A stretch of 64,000 nt of DNA. Origin: Anarhynchus alexandrinus (lineage: Eukaryota > Chordata > Aves > Charadriiformes > Charadriidae). Below the pieces are notes generated by a model. It ran no database searches. It saw only the letters and a program-made list of their open reading frames with translations, and was not told the origin of the DNA. Positions within the stretch are counted from its first letter, which is position 1, and each line of letters begins with the position of its first letter. Positions 13,601-27,420 of the stretch are shown here, in pieces. The stretch spans positions 137,720 to 201,719 of the forward strand of contig VUYV01000156.1 in NCBI GenBank assembly GCA_008711295.1. The letters run 5' to 3'. The translations under genes were made by a program, and so were the position numbers.

Positions 13601-16600
13601 TAGGAAGAAACTATAAACGTTACAGATGTTTTAAGGAGATAAACGGTCTCGTAGATAAAAGGTCATAGGTCCCAGTTCTTCAAGAGCACTGGAGCACTGA
13701 GAGCCACCATCAGGAAACCAAGACCTGCAGAAAGCCCTCCGCTATAAACATAAAGTTAGCCGGGACACAGATTCCTCACAAGTTAGAAATAAAGCAGAAA
13801 CAACAGATCAGCACAACCGAGGCTCACAAATAGACCAGCCAAGTGTGAGTCAGACTGACCAAGCGAGGATGCAGCATTCTCCAGATGGCCCTGCCTGACC
13901 ACAAATGCTCCGCTGGTCTGCTGGATGGAGCACAACACCCAGACCTGCCGGGAGCCCGCTGAGAAGACAGCACTGCCTTGGGGGACGTGATCAGAGAGGA
14001 GCGGGATGGCCAAGCGTAATGGCAGCACCTCTTGGACCAGCGCTGCAGCCATGCACTGCTGCCGTGGTGTCTGAAGTTTGTTTCCAGCCCTGGAATGGCA
14101 AACGCGATGGGCCAGAGACCTGGAGAATGTCATGGTTAGGCTGGAGTTACAGCACAGACCAGTGTGGTCCATCACACTGCAATTTTGAATGGAGACGCTC
14201 TACTCTAAAAAGTAGGAACGGGCTTGGTTAGCATACCCTAAGAAACACCTTTGTCCAAACACTACCTAAATTGGAGCCCAATTTAGCAACTTTCACTTCT
14301 CAAGCTGCTCCATAACACCCATCCAAGAGGTGAGGCACTTACATTGAACTTTTGATGTTCTCAAAATAAACCCAACAATGGTTAATTGTCAAAGACAAGA
14401 CAATATCCTCAGCACAGAAGAACGCAGAAGGTTCAGACTGGACAACGCAAACGCGTTTCAAATTTTAATGCTGTACAAATAAGCTGCAAAATGAATCTCA
14501 ATTCTCACAGTTGGAACGGGTCTGTATTTCTCCAGATTTCCATTTGCTGTCCTGCCAGCTCTTCTGGCCAAGCAGCCTATAATTCAAAGAGTACCATTGT
14601 CATTCTGTCCCGTTTCCGTAACATGCAATTTGAAATCAGGGCTGGGGGAGGGAGGAAGGGACTGGAGGAGGCTAAAACTCAAATCCAGATAGCTCAATCT
14701 GCTAACTTGATTTTAAATCCTTATCTTGTGGTACCAATTACAGCCCCTCAAACATCTGTTTTAGCAAATGTTTCCAAGTTCAAACACATTTCCTCCGTCC
14801 TACAGATGTTCTTTGTCGCTGATCCGTTTCAGGCCAAGGCTGCTGTCCTTTGCTGCGGCAGAGCCCCGGCCGCTGCATGCCATAGCTGAGAGGGCAGCAA
14901 CCTGGGTGAGCTGGTGTCAAACCACGAGTGCAACACGGAACACCTTTCTCACCTCTCTAGGCAGGCAAGAAAAAAAACCAGACTTAGGAAAGTGTATTTA
15001 GTTTAGTAAGCAGCTTTAATAAACATTCCTGCTATGTTACGAAGAAAAAATTCAGATGCAAGAAGGAAAAACATCTTCCTACGCCCACACGCTCGCCGTG
15101 CCAAGGACGAGGGGTGTACCTGCTGTCTTCGACACCCTCAGCACTCCCACAGCCGCTCTCTGCCTACCTGATGGGGAGAATCACACCCTGATACGCGCTG
15201 GGTGAAGGCTGGTTTCTTGGGGAAGGGGCCTGGGGCTGGCTGCTCTCAGCTGGGGAACTTGTTTTCGGTAAGAGGCATGAAGAATTACAGCCTGTGTCTG
15301 ATGACCTTTAAGCTTTACTTACCTGTCAGCTTGACAGTCATGTTACTGCACGTGCAACCCACACTTCCAGCCCTTGGACGGTCCCTGTGGCATTTACAGC
15401 AGTTCTGGAGGAGACCAGCCAAAACAAGAGGCGGTATTCCACTGAGATAAACCCCAGCTGGTTTTTATGTGATCTTTAATAGTGCTTAAGAATTCCCCAC
15501 GTAGACCAGATCAATGATGCAAGCACTACATATAAAGAACAAAAAGATAACCTTCACCCCCAAAGACACATCAGGGAGCAAAATGAAGTGCATAGAGATA
15601 ACATACTTCCACCCAAAGCATGGTGAAACAGGAGGGCAAACCAGGGCAGCCCACCTTTAAACCACGGCACCTTAAGACACCATGCAGAACTTTAACAAAT
15701 TGCGGCAGAAAGCAGCAGCCGCCAGGAAAAAGATGCTGCAAGGCACAACGACATTCAGCTAAAAGTGTTTTGTGCCTACACTCCATGCTGTGCTAAAGCA
15801 GAAGTATATATTGCTGAAGTACGTCTGGCAACTCCTTTTTGTCTAAGCTGGCTCAAGATTTTTTTTCCTGCCTTGCAAACCAATCTCAGCAGATCCAAAA
15901 ATGAAAATAAACCTTAAAAAAAAATTCACCGAAAACTCAAAAAATTTAATCCACCTCCTGTTCTGAACAAGACAGCTTTGTGCCTATTTATACCAACCTC
16001 CAACATACAGGATAATTAATATAAGTACTGCAGTAAGAATTAACAGTTGAAAAGCTAAGTGTAAGAACGGCCATTTATCCACACACACACGCACATCCGA
16101 CTGTGTGTGCTGGTGCAAATATATGAACCACCTGTAAAACAATAAGTACACTTAGTATTATATGGTAGAATTACTCCCAGCCTAGTACCTGCACAACCCC
16201 AAGCAAAACGCTTAACCTCATGTTTCCAGTTTGGAAACAGGGATATCAATCTGTTTTACACGGGTAACTGCAAGAAACAACTGCAACGCCGCCTGGCCAC
16301 CGCATGATGAAAAAATGCCAAATAAATGCCAAGCATATACCCCAAATCAGTTGGGTGTTCAAGATTCCAGCATGAACTATCCAACCGTGAGGTTTTAAAG
16401 TATTTAAAGTGAAGGGGAGGGGGGCGGGGGGGGCAATTTCAAGAGGTAATACTAGCACTGCCGAGTCCCTCACCATCGAGCTTTTGCTGATGACTATCTT
16501 CCATATCAAGTGATCATCTGCCCAGCACTGCCAGTTTGCCCGGCTCCCAAGGGACAGAGTGCTTACTATGGCTTGAATTTGTTATTGCCTGCTAATCCCT

Positions 16601-19139
16601 GGTGGTGTTAATTATACCCATTATCAGTTTGTCTGGTTGTGCCTGACGCATGTCCAATATCCAAACCTGAGGTACCGTAGGCTGTCAAGCCCCTATCAGA
16701 TTTGCAGGGGAAGGGGACGCTTCAAAGTGTGATGTTTCAATACAGCAGGTTTATACATTTATGTGAGATAAACAATGGATTTTTCAAGGACCCCAGAATG
16801 CAGTCTCTATGGCAACTATATGCAGAACTACAGGGACGGAGGGGGAGGGAGGGGAAGTTCCCACATTTCTAAATACTTCAATCAGAGTGATTTGAAGTCC
16901 ATTTTCTGGGGACTGGTTATACCAGGAATTGCAGATGAAAGGTATTGCCTAGGATCATACATGGATGGAAACATGCTCTTAGTTTTAGGCACAGTGCCCT
17001 CCTCTAGTTTCACGGTATCTGCTCAGGCATATTTGTTAAGACTGCAGAAATGTTCGGCTAAGAAGAATTCTACGTAGATGACATATATGCTTGTACGCAC
17101 ATAGATTACAGACAGAGATGCTACGGCCAGCCAAGATTTGGAGAGCCACAAGAAAACCATGATTCTTCCTAAAGGCAACGCTTAGCCTTTAGCGCAGCTC
17201 AGCAATGCTCCAGATGAAAGCTGCGCGCTCATCTCAGCGCGCCTGACCGCATCAGGCTGAACCTTAATCACTTTAAGTCAGATCCCACCACTGGTTTATT
17301 TCCATTGCTTTTTCAAATTTAATTATTAAAAGGGAAAACAAGATAAACCTAGTTATGATGGATTGAGAGGCCCAGCTCAACATCAAACAGAGTCACTATA
17401 ACCGATCCAACCACATCCTGCTTCTCCCACTGAGAGCCAGACCTCAAAAGAGTCATTACATGCTCATAGCAAAAAGCATATTATATATCATTTATTGTTA
17501 TCATCAACAAAATTGGGACGAGACAAAGCAAATAATGTTGAAGAAGCAAAGTGATAATGTTGAAGAAATGCTATTGCCCCTTCTCCAATGCAGGTGATTC
17601 TACCCTGGTATCTAACTCATTAACAAAGAAGAAAAGCAAAGAGGAAAAACGGACAAAGAGCCCATGTTTTATGTTGTCACCTGTAAACCAAGGAGACCTC
17701 TTCTATCAACAGGCACCATGAGAGCACCAGGAGCCTTCGATAGAACAATATGTTTTATTTCCCTTAGAAGGCAGTAGCAGATACCATTTTCATTATTTCT
17801 TTGTCAGGCTGCTTGCTAGTTCCTGACCTACAGAGCAGGACTTTAAAGCTTTTATGGTAGCCATCACAAAAGCCTTTTCCATTTCAGGAGCACTTTGTGA
17901 CTTTTTACGAAGAGGTCTGCTGTAAAGAGATTACATCAGTCTTACCGGCACGAAGAACCGCATGGGAGAGGTGTAAAGTAAAATCAGCTATTTGCCCAAC
18001 AGTCACCTTCTATTTTATAACTACATCGTTACCTCCAGTCACATCCAGCCATTAATTCTGATCAGATTTGTAGTCACTACACAAACCTATACAGGCACAT
18101 ACACAACTAATGGTGGGTAATACAACTAATGGCTGGTATATTCCATTAGGAACCTCTCCAGACAGTCTGCTCCTCTGAGGACCATCAGCGCCAGCCTCAG
18201 CATCAGAGAATGCTCCAGCGCAAAGCCAGACCTGCCGGTGGGACCTCTCGGGCTCGTCACTGCTGCGCCGAGAAGCCACACAATTCTAGTGTCACCTAGT
18301 ATTTTATGTGCCTAATGCTACCATCTAAAAAAACACATATAAAGTCAAGTACTGAATAATTATAACCTCAAAAAGAAACAAGTAATTCATTTGTAGTATA
18401 GTTACTCACACGAGGAAAAACAGAACAAAGCAATCCTATTAGCAAATCGAAAGAAAGGGCCCAGTAACCAATTCCCAACTATACTGGTATATTCAACACA
18501 TTTGGAATAATCAACTTTTACCGCCAGCTTTCCAGAGTCACTTCAGCTAACCTAAACCTTTTTGCTTTAGCTTTGACGCAGCGTTCATCCCAGCAATGCC
18601 ACCACCACCTGCATTTGTGCATATCGTGACAAAAAAATTGCAGTTCACATCCTGTCAGCCACTGACAATCTGACTTTTCACGTGGCTACATAACCAGTGT
18701 GACTGTAAACTAAAGCTGTAAGCAGTTTCTAATCAGATTAATTTCAGCGTTAACAACCAGAATATAAGCAAACTAAAAATATTAGGTGGGGGAGACTACA
18801 GGGAAAGAGCTAGAAGAGAACACAGACATTTTAATTCTTGTTCATATGCCCTGTAAACGCTTAAACTGGGGCACTTCAAATCCTCGGTGAGTTTCTGTTC
18901 CAACACATCCTTAGAGAAGGACTGACATTATCACAAAAAAGTAAAACAAAAAAAATCAAAACAAACAAACCCATACTTTAAAAGTCAAGTGAAAATGTGC
19001 CTGTGAGTTTGCCTAAAAGGACATTCCTAGCCCTGGGAGTGGTGCGCTGATGACCTCACCGAGCTGCAAACTCAGGCCAGGAAGTGTTTTGCTCATGTCT
19101 TCAAAATAGGAAGCTGGCACCCGAGTTACGCTCCTCGGA

Positions 19140-19460
19140 ATCGATAATCAAATTAAAACCAATAACATAAATTCTCTTACGGTCAAAATGCAATGTTGTG
19201 CTTTAATGAGCCGTTTTATGCAGCCGTCATTAAAGTGTAATATTAATCTTGAAGATGATGCCTGGAACAGTTACTGAGGGCAGATCTCTCAGCGTCCTTT
19301 GCTGCATCACTCAGGAAAGCTGATATTTTACCCTTCTGTGCATTCCTTCTCATTGCCATTAAACTGAATCTCTGCCTTTTGCTTGGAGTGAATCCCAGAA
19401 GTGACAGATGCAATAAGCATGAAGATTTAACTTGAAAAAATCCAATGATGTTTGAAAAGG
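19140..19460. promoter_or_regulatory. Candidate non-coding regulatory element (AT-rich, homeodomain-like cores)
   Basis: A dense run of TAAT/ATTA-type cores and short inverted motifs lies in a non-repetitive stretch with little simple sequence. The texture resembles vertebrate conserved intronic enhancers. Only cross-species alignment could establish this; it is offered as a candidate. Confidence 0.2.
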
Positions 19461-20949
19461 CAGCTCACTCGAAGATAGAGTAATGCCAACAGAGAACATT
19501 AAGGGAGACACACAAATGCTGATTAAAGCAATCTGTACAAAAGGCTACAAGTGACCATTGAAAAAATTACTATTATGAAGCGCTATATTACAACAAACAC
19601 AAAGCAAATGCTCCCTGACATGTACCTGAGTGTCAGGTCTTACTACAGCTACTGAAAATACTTAAAAAAATATATACACAAAACAAACATGCATTGACTT
19701 TATCACAACAGTATTTGATCTTCTACCTTTGTGTACACAGTCTTTAGCAAACACCAATATTAGCTGCAATAAAGCATCGCGGTGAGCGCGCAGCCATCTG
19801 TTTTTCCCCTTGAGCAGAAAAGATGATTCAATTCTTGTTATTCAAATGAAAATCGAATATATCCTCTCCTGCCTCACGCACAAAATACCCACTGTTTTCT
19901 CTAGCCTTCGCACATTCAGCACATACGAACACGCTTCTTACAGGACGGACTGTGCCAGTTCACACCATTTTCCCACACTTCCAGCAGGCACAGAGCATCT
20001 CTCCTGCATGTGCTTACGGAGGCACGCGAAGAGAGAGGATAGCGTCAGGTAATTTGGATACAGCCTGGCCTAAAATTAAACCAGAATCGGTATCAGCGAA
20101 CTGAAAAACCAGCCACAGCCTAGTTATATTCGAAATGTCACTCTTTCATTTTGCTAACATCCTTGGTCTTGCTTACACTAATCCACATGCACATCTGCAT
20201 GAACAGGCTGAACAGACGTGCTCAAACAAACGTGTGCAGGGCTGAAACTACAGCTATTAAAAAACCCCAAAACCCTAATGCATATCACTTATCTTCAACA
20301 ATAAAACTGCATCAATCAGTTTTACTTTTGTTTCCAGTCAGCTTTCAGTCTCTTTTTTTTTTAAAAAAAAAACAAACCACCCTGTCTCCTGTGCAGTCAC
20401 AGCATCACATTGTCTAGACCGGGGTACTACAGCTGAGCGTTGCTGCGGTTGCACGTTGGACACCTTTCCCTGCACGGTGAGCGGAGAAGTGGCTAATTTC
20501 ACAAAGCACGGGTAAGCACTAACCTTTAAATTCTGGCCGTTGACGTATCGCTATTAAAACAATGTGGCTTTCTGCATAGAAAATCAAAGCCTAGAAGCAT
20601 CTCACACAACCCGGGGCTTTACGCATCTCCCCAACAGGCTCGGAAGAGCCATTAGTAACGGCGTGACATGTACCCGCTCAACACGAGCGTAAAGAAAATA
20701 ATAATAAAAAAAACCAAACAAACCCAAACCTAAACCCTCCGGTCATCTTTTGTCCTCTGCAACGTTATCGGGGTGGCAGCGGGGACGCGGCGCTCCGGGG
20801 GCGACACGCACACGCCGCTGCCATCCAGCTGCTGCCGCATCGCCAGGAAAATAAAAATTAAAAAATAATAAAATAAAAAAAAAGGGAAAAAAAAACCAAA
20901 CCACAACAGCCGAACAAAAGGAAACACACACACACAGACGGTTCTGTCC

Positions 20950-21860
20950 TTGCAGAAGGCGGCCGGGGCCGGCAGCGGGCATCAGGTGTGCGGGGGCCGC
21001 CCGAGCCGCGGCGGGAGAGCCCGGCCCCGCCGGAGGGGTGGCCCCGCCTGGGGCACGTCCTACCGGCAACCTGCGAGCCCCGGCCGGATGCCGCAACCCG
21101 CCGCGACCCCGGGCCGCTCCGCTACCTAATAAGGCGGAGAGAACGGGGGAGAAGCCCCGGGCTGAGAGCGGCGCCCAAGCGCCGGGGCGGAGAGGGGAGG
21201 GGAGGGCGCTTCCCCCCCCGCAGGCCCGGGCGCTGACAGCGGCCGCCGCCTCAGGAAGGGCTCGGCGGCAACGACCGGCCCCGCGCAGGAAGAGCCCGCC
21301 CGACCGGACCCCAGCCCAGCCTGCCCAGCCCCTGCCCGGNCCCCTCCCCGGTCCCGCCGCGCCGCGCACCGCGATCCCGAGCCGCCTCCCCGCGTCCGCT
21401 CCTCAGCCCGGCGGAGCCGCTCCGCCGCCGCCGCCACCACCGCCTGACTGACTGACTGACTGACCGCCGCGAGGCGGGGGCGGGCAGCGCCGGCGCGAGG
21501 CCCCGCCCCCTGCCGGCCCCGCCTCCCTCGCGGCGGGCCACGCCCCCCTCCCCGACCAGCACCTCCCCGCCGCCGCGCCTTCCCCTCCCGCCTCGCCCGG
21601 CGGAGGGGCGGGGCCGGCGAGGTGAGTGGCGGCCCGCCTAGCCAATGGCGGCGCGGCGCTCGCCGCCACGCGTGGTCGCGCGCTCCTCTCACTTCCCCCC
21701 TCCTCTCCGCCGGCCGGTGCGGCCCTCTGTGGCGGCCGCCCCTCAGCCGCGCTGGGGCCGGATCCGCCCTGAGGGGACCGTCCCCTCGCCCCTCCACGGC
21801 CCCGGAGGGGCCGCGGCAGCCCGGTTCCCCTCAGGCGTTTAGCCCCTGGCCGGCTCGGCG
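20950..21860. promoter_or_regulatory. CORO1C: CpG island, likely CORO1C main promoter and non-coding first exon
   Basis: About 900 bases are very GC-rich with frequent CpG and many GC boxes (GGGGCGGGG-type, both strands), sharply bounded by AT-rich DNA on both sides. Coronin-1C genes normally start from a non-coding exon in a CpG island upstream of the ATG exon, and this is the strongest island in the intron. A consensus plus-strand donor, GAG|GTGAGT, occurs near 21618-21625, so transcription may be bidirectional. The minus-strand donor of exon 1 could not be fixed. There is an N at 21340, so part of the island may be missing. Confidence 0.55.
21445..21465 (+). repeat. TGAC tetranucleotide repeat, about 5 copies
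   Basis: Four to five tandem CTGA/TGAC units lie inside the CpG island. Each unit resembles an AP-1/CRE half-site core, though arrays of this kind are often just microsatellites. Confidence 0.7.
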
Positions 21861-24800
21861 CCCCCCCGCTGCTCCCCAGCCTGCCTCGGGCCTCCTCCCT
21901 CGCAGGCCCGGCTGCGGCTGCCCGCTGTCATGGCGCTCCCCTCCTCTGCCTGAGGTACCCAGCGTGCCAGCAAAGGTGGGGACGCGCTGGCCAAGGGACA
22001 GGGCGGGTTTGGGGCGCTGCGGCAATAAAACCCGAAAACTGGGAGCGCTCGTAGCGATGAGTGAGGAGGCACAACCTGCTGGTGAGGCCTGGGCCGAGCG
22101 GGGCGCAGCTGGAGCCTGCTGGGGAGAAAAGCCGCGCCGGAGAGAGAACCGAACAGTTCTGCAAGGAAAAACAACCGCGTCGCCGCGTTTTGTCGCGCTG
22201 GCTCGCGGGGGGCTGTCGCCGCCACGGAAAACGGCGCTGGCAGCAAGACAGGGGGGACAAAAGGAGGGCTTAAATCCCTGCTGAAAATCACACTTTATTG
22301 AGAAGCGCACGGCGGTAGCTTGAAACCAAAGATTCTCCCCGTTGCACTAAAAGTAAAGCCACTTTTGGGGGTGCTGGCTTATGTGGTTGTAAAGAGGAGT
22401 TTTTGTCTCTGCTGTTTGATGAGAGAGGCTAACGGTTGTTAATACAGTAAACAGTAAGAAGGCGAGTACCTGTGCAGCAAATACCTCAAGGCACGCAGGG
22501 TAATACCGCGCTCAAAGGCTGCGTGTTTCTGTTCCTCCGGGGAACTTGAGGAGCGGATGAACGATGCTAGATCAGTGCCCACGTTGCACAGTGTTTACCA
22601 TACATGGCCAAAACGAAAAGCTAGTCTAACTTCCTTATATGTTTTGGCCAATATTTGCAAATTCGTTTGCGTGCGGTTAGGTGCTTAAGGGGCCTGATTT
22701 TTCAGGGGATGAAAAACCTGTAACTCCCCTTATAATCCTTCAGAATTTGTGGAAATATGTGTGTCTTGATGAGCTCAGCTGGGAACCCTCCTCTTCCCAC
22801 ATGAAACTGCAACAGGACAGTGAACTGCCCCCTGGTAAGTGATAGCTGGGTGTTAAAGCATGCAGAAAGCCTCACAGAGATACATTTGTCATGGTCTTGT
22901 TGCTCTGACTGATTACAGCTGATGGAAACATCAGATGCCACAGTAGCTACAAATTAAACAAACGTTATCTAACATTTGTTAAACTTTGACACGAGTTTAA
23001 CCACTGATTCCATAAGCGGGAAAGTCTCTCTTACGTACTGAGCAACACCTTGATAAAAAAATGATACACCCAAAGATGAGAGTTGCGTGCATCCCTGCCA
23101 CGCGCTGCCCGCGGCACCAATTACCGTGAAATTAATGCCTTCCTTCTGAAAGCCAGCCCAGTGCACTTTCTCTCCACCCTCCTCCCTCAAACAATCTCGT
23201 GAAAGCTAAAAAAGAAGAAAACAAAAGCAGTTTGGCAGCCTCGGAGCCGACCTGCAGGTAATCTGCAGTTTAGTGGGTTTAGATTGTGATTCATATTTTC
23301 CACGTAGGTACGTGACTTGCTGAAGGTCACACAATGAGTCAGTGATAGAGCTGAGTGTCTTGACTGCCAGTCCCACGGCCATTAATTTATTAGGAGTCTC
23401 AAACCTGTGCACGTGGGTTAAAACTTTATAAAAAAAGCTATTAATACAAGCATATAAAATGGTACTTAAAAATATTACATGTATGCATAGCTCCTAGCTC
23501 AAAACAGTGGGCAAGCTTGAAATGATACTTTAGTTGTGCACCAGGCGATGCTTTACCCTGGGCTGAAAAACAACAGCGCAGGCGTCAGTACCCAGCACTA
23601 CCCGACAGCTTGGAAAAGAAACCAAGGAAGGTTTTGAGCATCCATCTAAAAAAAAAAAGTGATGCACAGAGGATGCAAAGTGAAATTTATCCTGAGAAAT
23701 CTGATTGAGACCTAACCCTCTCAATAACTGCCGCCTGAACGGTTGGTTCATGTTGTCACTGCAGGGATGGAGACTCCTGCAGCACAGCTGGCTTGACACA
23801 TCGTTGGAAGAGTCACTGAGGATGGACTCAGAGGGAAACAACACCTGTCGAATTTTCACTAGTGCTTCCTTAAACGTTTGGGTGGAAATGCTCCAAAGAT
23901 CACTCAGATCCTGACCTGGATTAATGAGCCATTTAGATGCCAACAGCTCACCGCGCAAGGCGGTGAAGAAATGACACGAATTTCAGGCTGAAACCTTCAA
24001 CAGCAGAAGGAATGGCTAAGGTTTTACACATGCTCTTTGGTTCCACTGTAAACAGTAATCTTCATCACTTCGGCTGAATAAAATCATTCTAACAAACAGT
24101 ACTTAAATTATAGCCAGAGTGATGCAAGCTTAACAACTTGTCAAAATATGTCACAAATTCTAATTTTTGTAAAGGAAAATATCCTATTAGCAAATTCTTG
24201 CAGCTACAAGGAACCACACGACAAAGTTTGCCCTTCTATTTTCTCAGTACCAACACGCCTGATGATTAAATTTCGCAGAAAAGGCTCAGAATTTATTCAA
24301 AAACACATTTCACTCGTTTTATCCATCCCACATATTTTACCCTCCGCCACATCGCTGCACGGTTGCTGCAAACAGCCTATCTCCCAGCCTTTATACGGAA
24401 ACGGCGCCCTGTCTACAGACTCCACCTCTGAAACTTATGTCAGCAGCTAAATTTAGCTTGCTTGCAAATATGCACCAGTTCCACCACTGCAATAAATCAC
24501 GCTGCTTTGGTCCTATGATGATCTTGACGTGCCGTATAAGTAACGCGTTCAGCATGCCCCGCAGCCGCCTTTGCCAGTGCGGTGTTATTCGTTAGAAAAG
24601 GTAAAGAAAGATCCAAACACCTGAGGCATCTCCTTCTAGGAGAAATTTTGATGGCTTTGGCCTTCAACTGATATTATGCAATTTGGCTCGGAGCCTCTGA
24701 GCAATCTCAGATGGACGGCAAACCCAGTCATTCCGAACCAGTAAAGTCACTTGGGAGATGAATTTGTCTCGAACATTTCAATTTCCTTAAATCCACATTG

Positions 24801-27149
24801 CTAAATATATTCCGAATGAAGGGAAACAGCTTACAGAGGGTTTAGAGAGATCAGCAATTTAAAGTCCTGTTATTTTGCAGTTTAATTTCTAAGTCATAGA
24901 AAATACACCGGACACGACAGTTTGTGTTTCAGACCTTGGGTTTGCAGGTATCCGAGTTATACAGCTCGTGAAGGACATTTGTGTCCACTATTTATCTATT
25001 TGTTTCTCAAAGCCTTTTGATTTGTTTTTATATTTAAATAACCGTACCAGAAGCACTGGGTTCTCCTACCTGAAAGCTGCGTATTTTAATATTTGTTTGC
25101 CTGTGGCGCTCGTGATTTAGCTACGCGAGGCCGGATTCAGCGGCACTGAGAAGAGCTGCTCCCATTGAAATCGGTGATGCGATCTTACATTTCACTTAAC
25201 ATTACTGGAACGCAGTGTTGTTTTTTACGCAGGGAAATCTGAACTGATTGCAATGGGGAAAAAAAATAAAATAACCAAGCCATTTTCTGTGCGCAGAATA
25301 GCATTAGATTTACTGTTTCTGCCTTGTTTTCTCAGCGTCTGTTGGGCACATACGGAACGGCGAGGGTAGCTTTATTAAACTGCTTAGAAACCTAGTCTTT
25401 AAGGGACGTTTCAATGATCATCGAATGCTGAGCAGCTGCCAAGACAAAATTGTACTAACAGCCACCGCGTAACAGCTCTTGATTACAGCTAATTGATTCT
25501 GTCTCTTGGAGGGGATTCCGTGTTCTGCCCAGGGAAGCGTTGCCCTGGGCTGATCTGTTCCCCAGATCCAGCAAAGTGTTTGGCTGCAGAGCGAGCGAGA
25601 GAGAGCAAAATCCATTTGGTTTGGCCTTATGCAATCCTCGGCCAGAAAGGGGAGCTGTAGAATTATGGAATGAAGATAAAGAGAGCAATATGTTCAATCA
25701 GGTTTTTTAAAATAACAGCCAAGGAAGGGAGAAGTGTGTGAGAGTGTGTCAGAGCACGTGGACAAGGAGGAAAGAGGAATATACGAATTAAAGCAGAGGG
25801 TTAGGAGTCAGCGCCCCTCAGTTTTATTCCCAGCTCTGCCCCACCTTTCTGCGTGACATCAAACGAGTCCCTGCGCTCTTTCCAGACCCAGTAAATTGGG
25901 TTTTGGATCGTAAACCCCCTCCCCAAAGGGCAACGACAACCCGCTGCGGCGAGCGAGGAGTTGCACTGACGGCGCTTGCGTGCCGCCTGGTGTGGGTGGA
26001 AGGTGCTGGAGACTGACAAGTAATAAGTGAACATTAGGTCAGGATGGGGATTAATAATTTATGCTATTGTTATTAATGATTTAAAATACATTTCATAAAG
26101 CACATCTATTACTACATGTACCGGCTCTCCTGCATGCTATATGCAGTAATACAGATGTCACACGCGTCCCTACCGACTCGTCTATAGCAAAGGCACAGAA
26201 ATACCCACTGCCCACAGCTTTTAGAGGGGAAGGAAATCTCTAAATTAATTTCGAGCTCATCATGTATTTTTCTCCTCTGTCATTGTACAGGATCATGAAA
26301 TATATCGTTCTTTCTTTTTTCCCTCTTTTTGCGATAAAGGAGAGGTGGTCCCAATACCTAATTAAAATGTTGGGACACCAAATAAAAACGAAGCAATTAG
26401 TTGCAACAGATGGGATTTTCTTTGTTGCTATCTCTGCTACACCAGATGATTAACTAGGAAGAGAGAGACAAGAAAGGAGAACACACACAAAAAAAAAAAA
26501 AAGGAAAAAAAAAAGAAGAAAAGAAAAAAGCAAGCCGTATTTTATTTACAACATGAATATCTTGGGATTGACACTTCCTATCGTTCTGAACAGCAGGAAA
26601 AAAAAATGAGCCGGGCACCACGTAACGCGCAGGGGCTTTGAGCAGTGAGCGGCACCGTGAGGCTTGGCGCTGCGATTCCCGTGGCGCTCCATGTTACACT
26701 TATCCCACATCCTAGTCTTGGCCTCATTATTCAACCAGTTTTGAATCCTTTTGCCATCTTGTTCTGTTTCTCTCCCTGCTCTCTAGGATCAAGTTGGACC
26801 AAAGGTGCTGGAAAAATCAGAGGTATAAAGAAAGGAATCATATAGTGGTAAATATACGCGAGATGTTTGTGTTCAGTTAGGCACTATGAGATATGGGAAG
26901 ATACAGGTTTTGAAATAGATTTAAAAAAAAACAGACTGTGTCACAGATAGAGCAAGACAACAAGCTATTCCTACTCTTCTTTATTGCAACATTTTCACAG
27001 TTCAGCTCTGAAATAGACGGTCTTGACCCTCCCTCCCTATTTCTTCTGAAGAACAAGTAGGTAAACATCTGTCAGGAGTGATTTAGCTGTAGCCGGTATT
27101 GCCTTAGGCACGGAGCAGGATTTCTTGTAGTCCCTTCTCACCCCCCCTC

Positions 27150-27420
27150 TTCTGCAAGATCACCTATTGCATCCACCCGCTCCTTCTGTTCCCCGCGAAG
27201 GACGCGTGCCTCGCGGCTGCTGAGAGCAGCTCGCCGTCTGATCCGGCCGATGGCAACGCGCCGTATCGGCTGTACCGTTTCGTCAGCCAAATCTCCCGCT
27301 CGCGGAGGAGCGGAGAGGCTGCGGAGATCCGCGCACCCTGATCGTGCCGGCGCTGGCGCTGCTTCACGCGCAGCGCCCGGGCCTGGCAGACGGCGGGGAC
27401 TTTGCTGCGACAAATATTTC
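27150..27420. promoter_or_regulatory. Isolated CpG-dense patch about 1 kb downstream of the long exon
   Basis: About 270 bases of CpG-rich DNA are embedded in AT-rich intron. The minus strand is open for 94 codons (27422-27138), but the peptide is composition-driven. If spliced after the exon ending at 28477 via the visible CAG acceptor near 27405, the required frame hits a stop, so it is not a simple coding exon. It may be an alternative promoter or a non-coding first exon. Confidence 0.3.

Noticed and set aside
18052..18279. 75-codon minus-strand frame in the CORO1C intron
   Set aside because: Starts with an Arg/Ser-rich segment but shows no family similarity and no splice sites that would keep the coronin frame.
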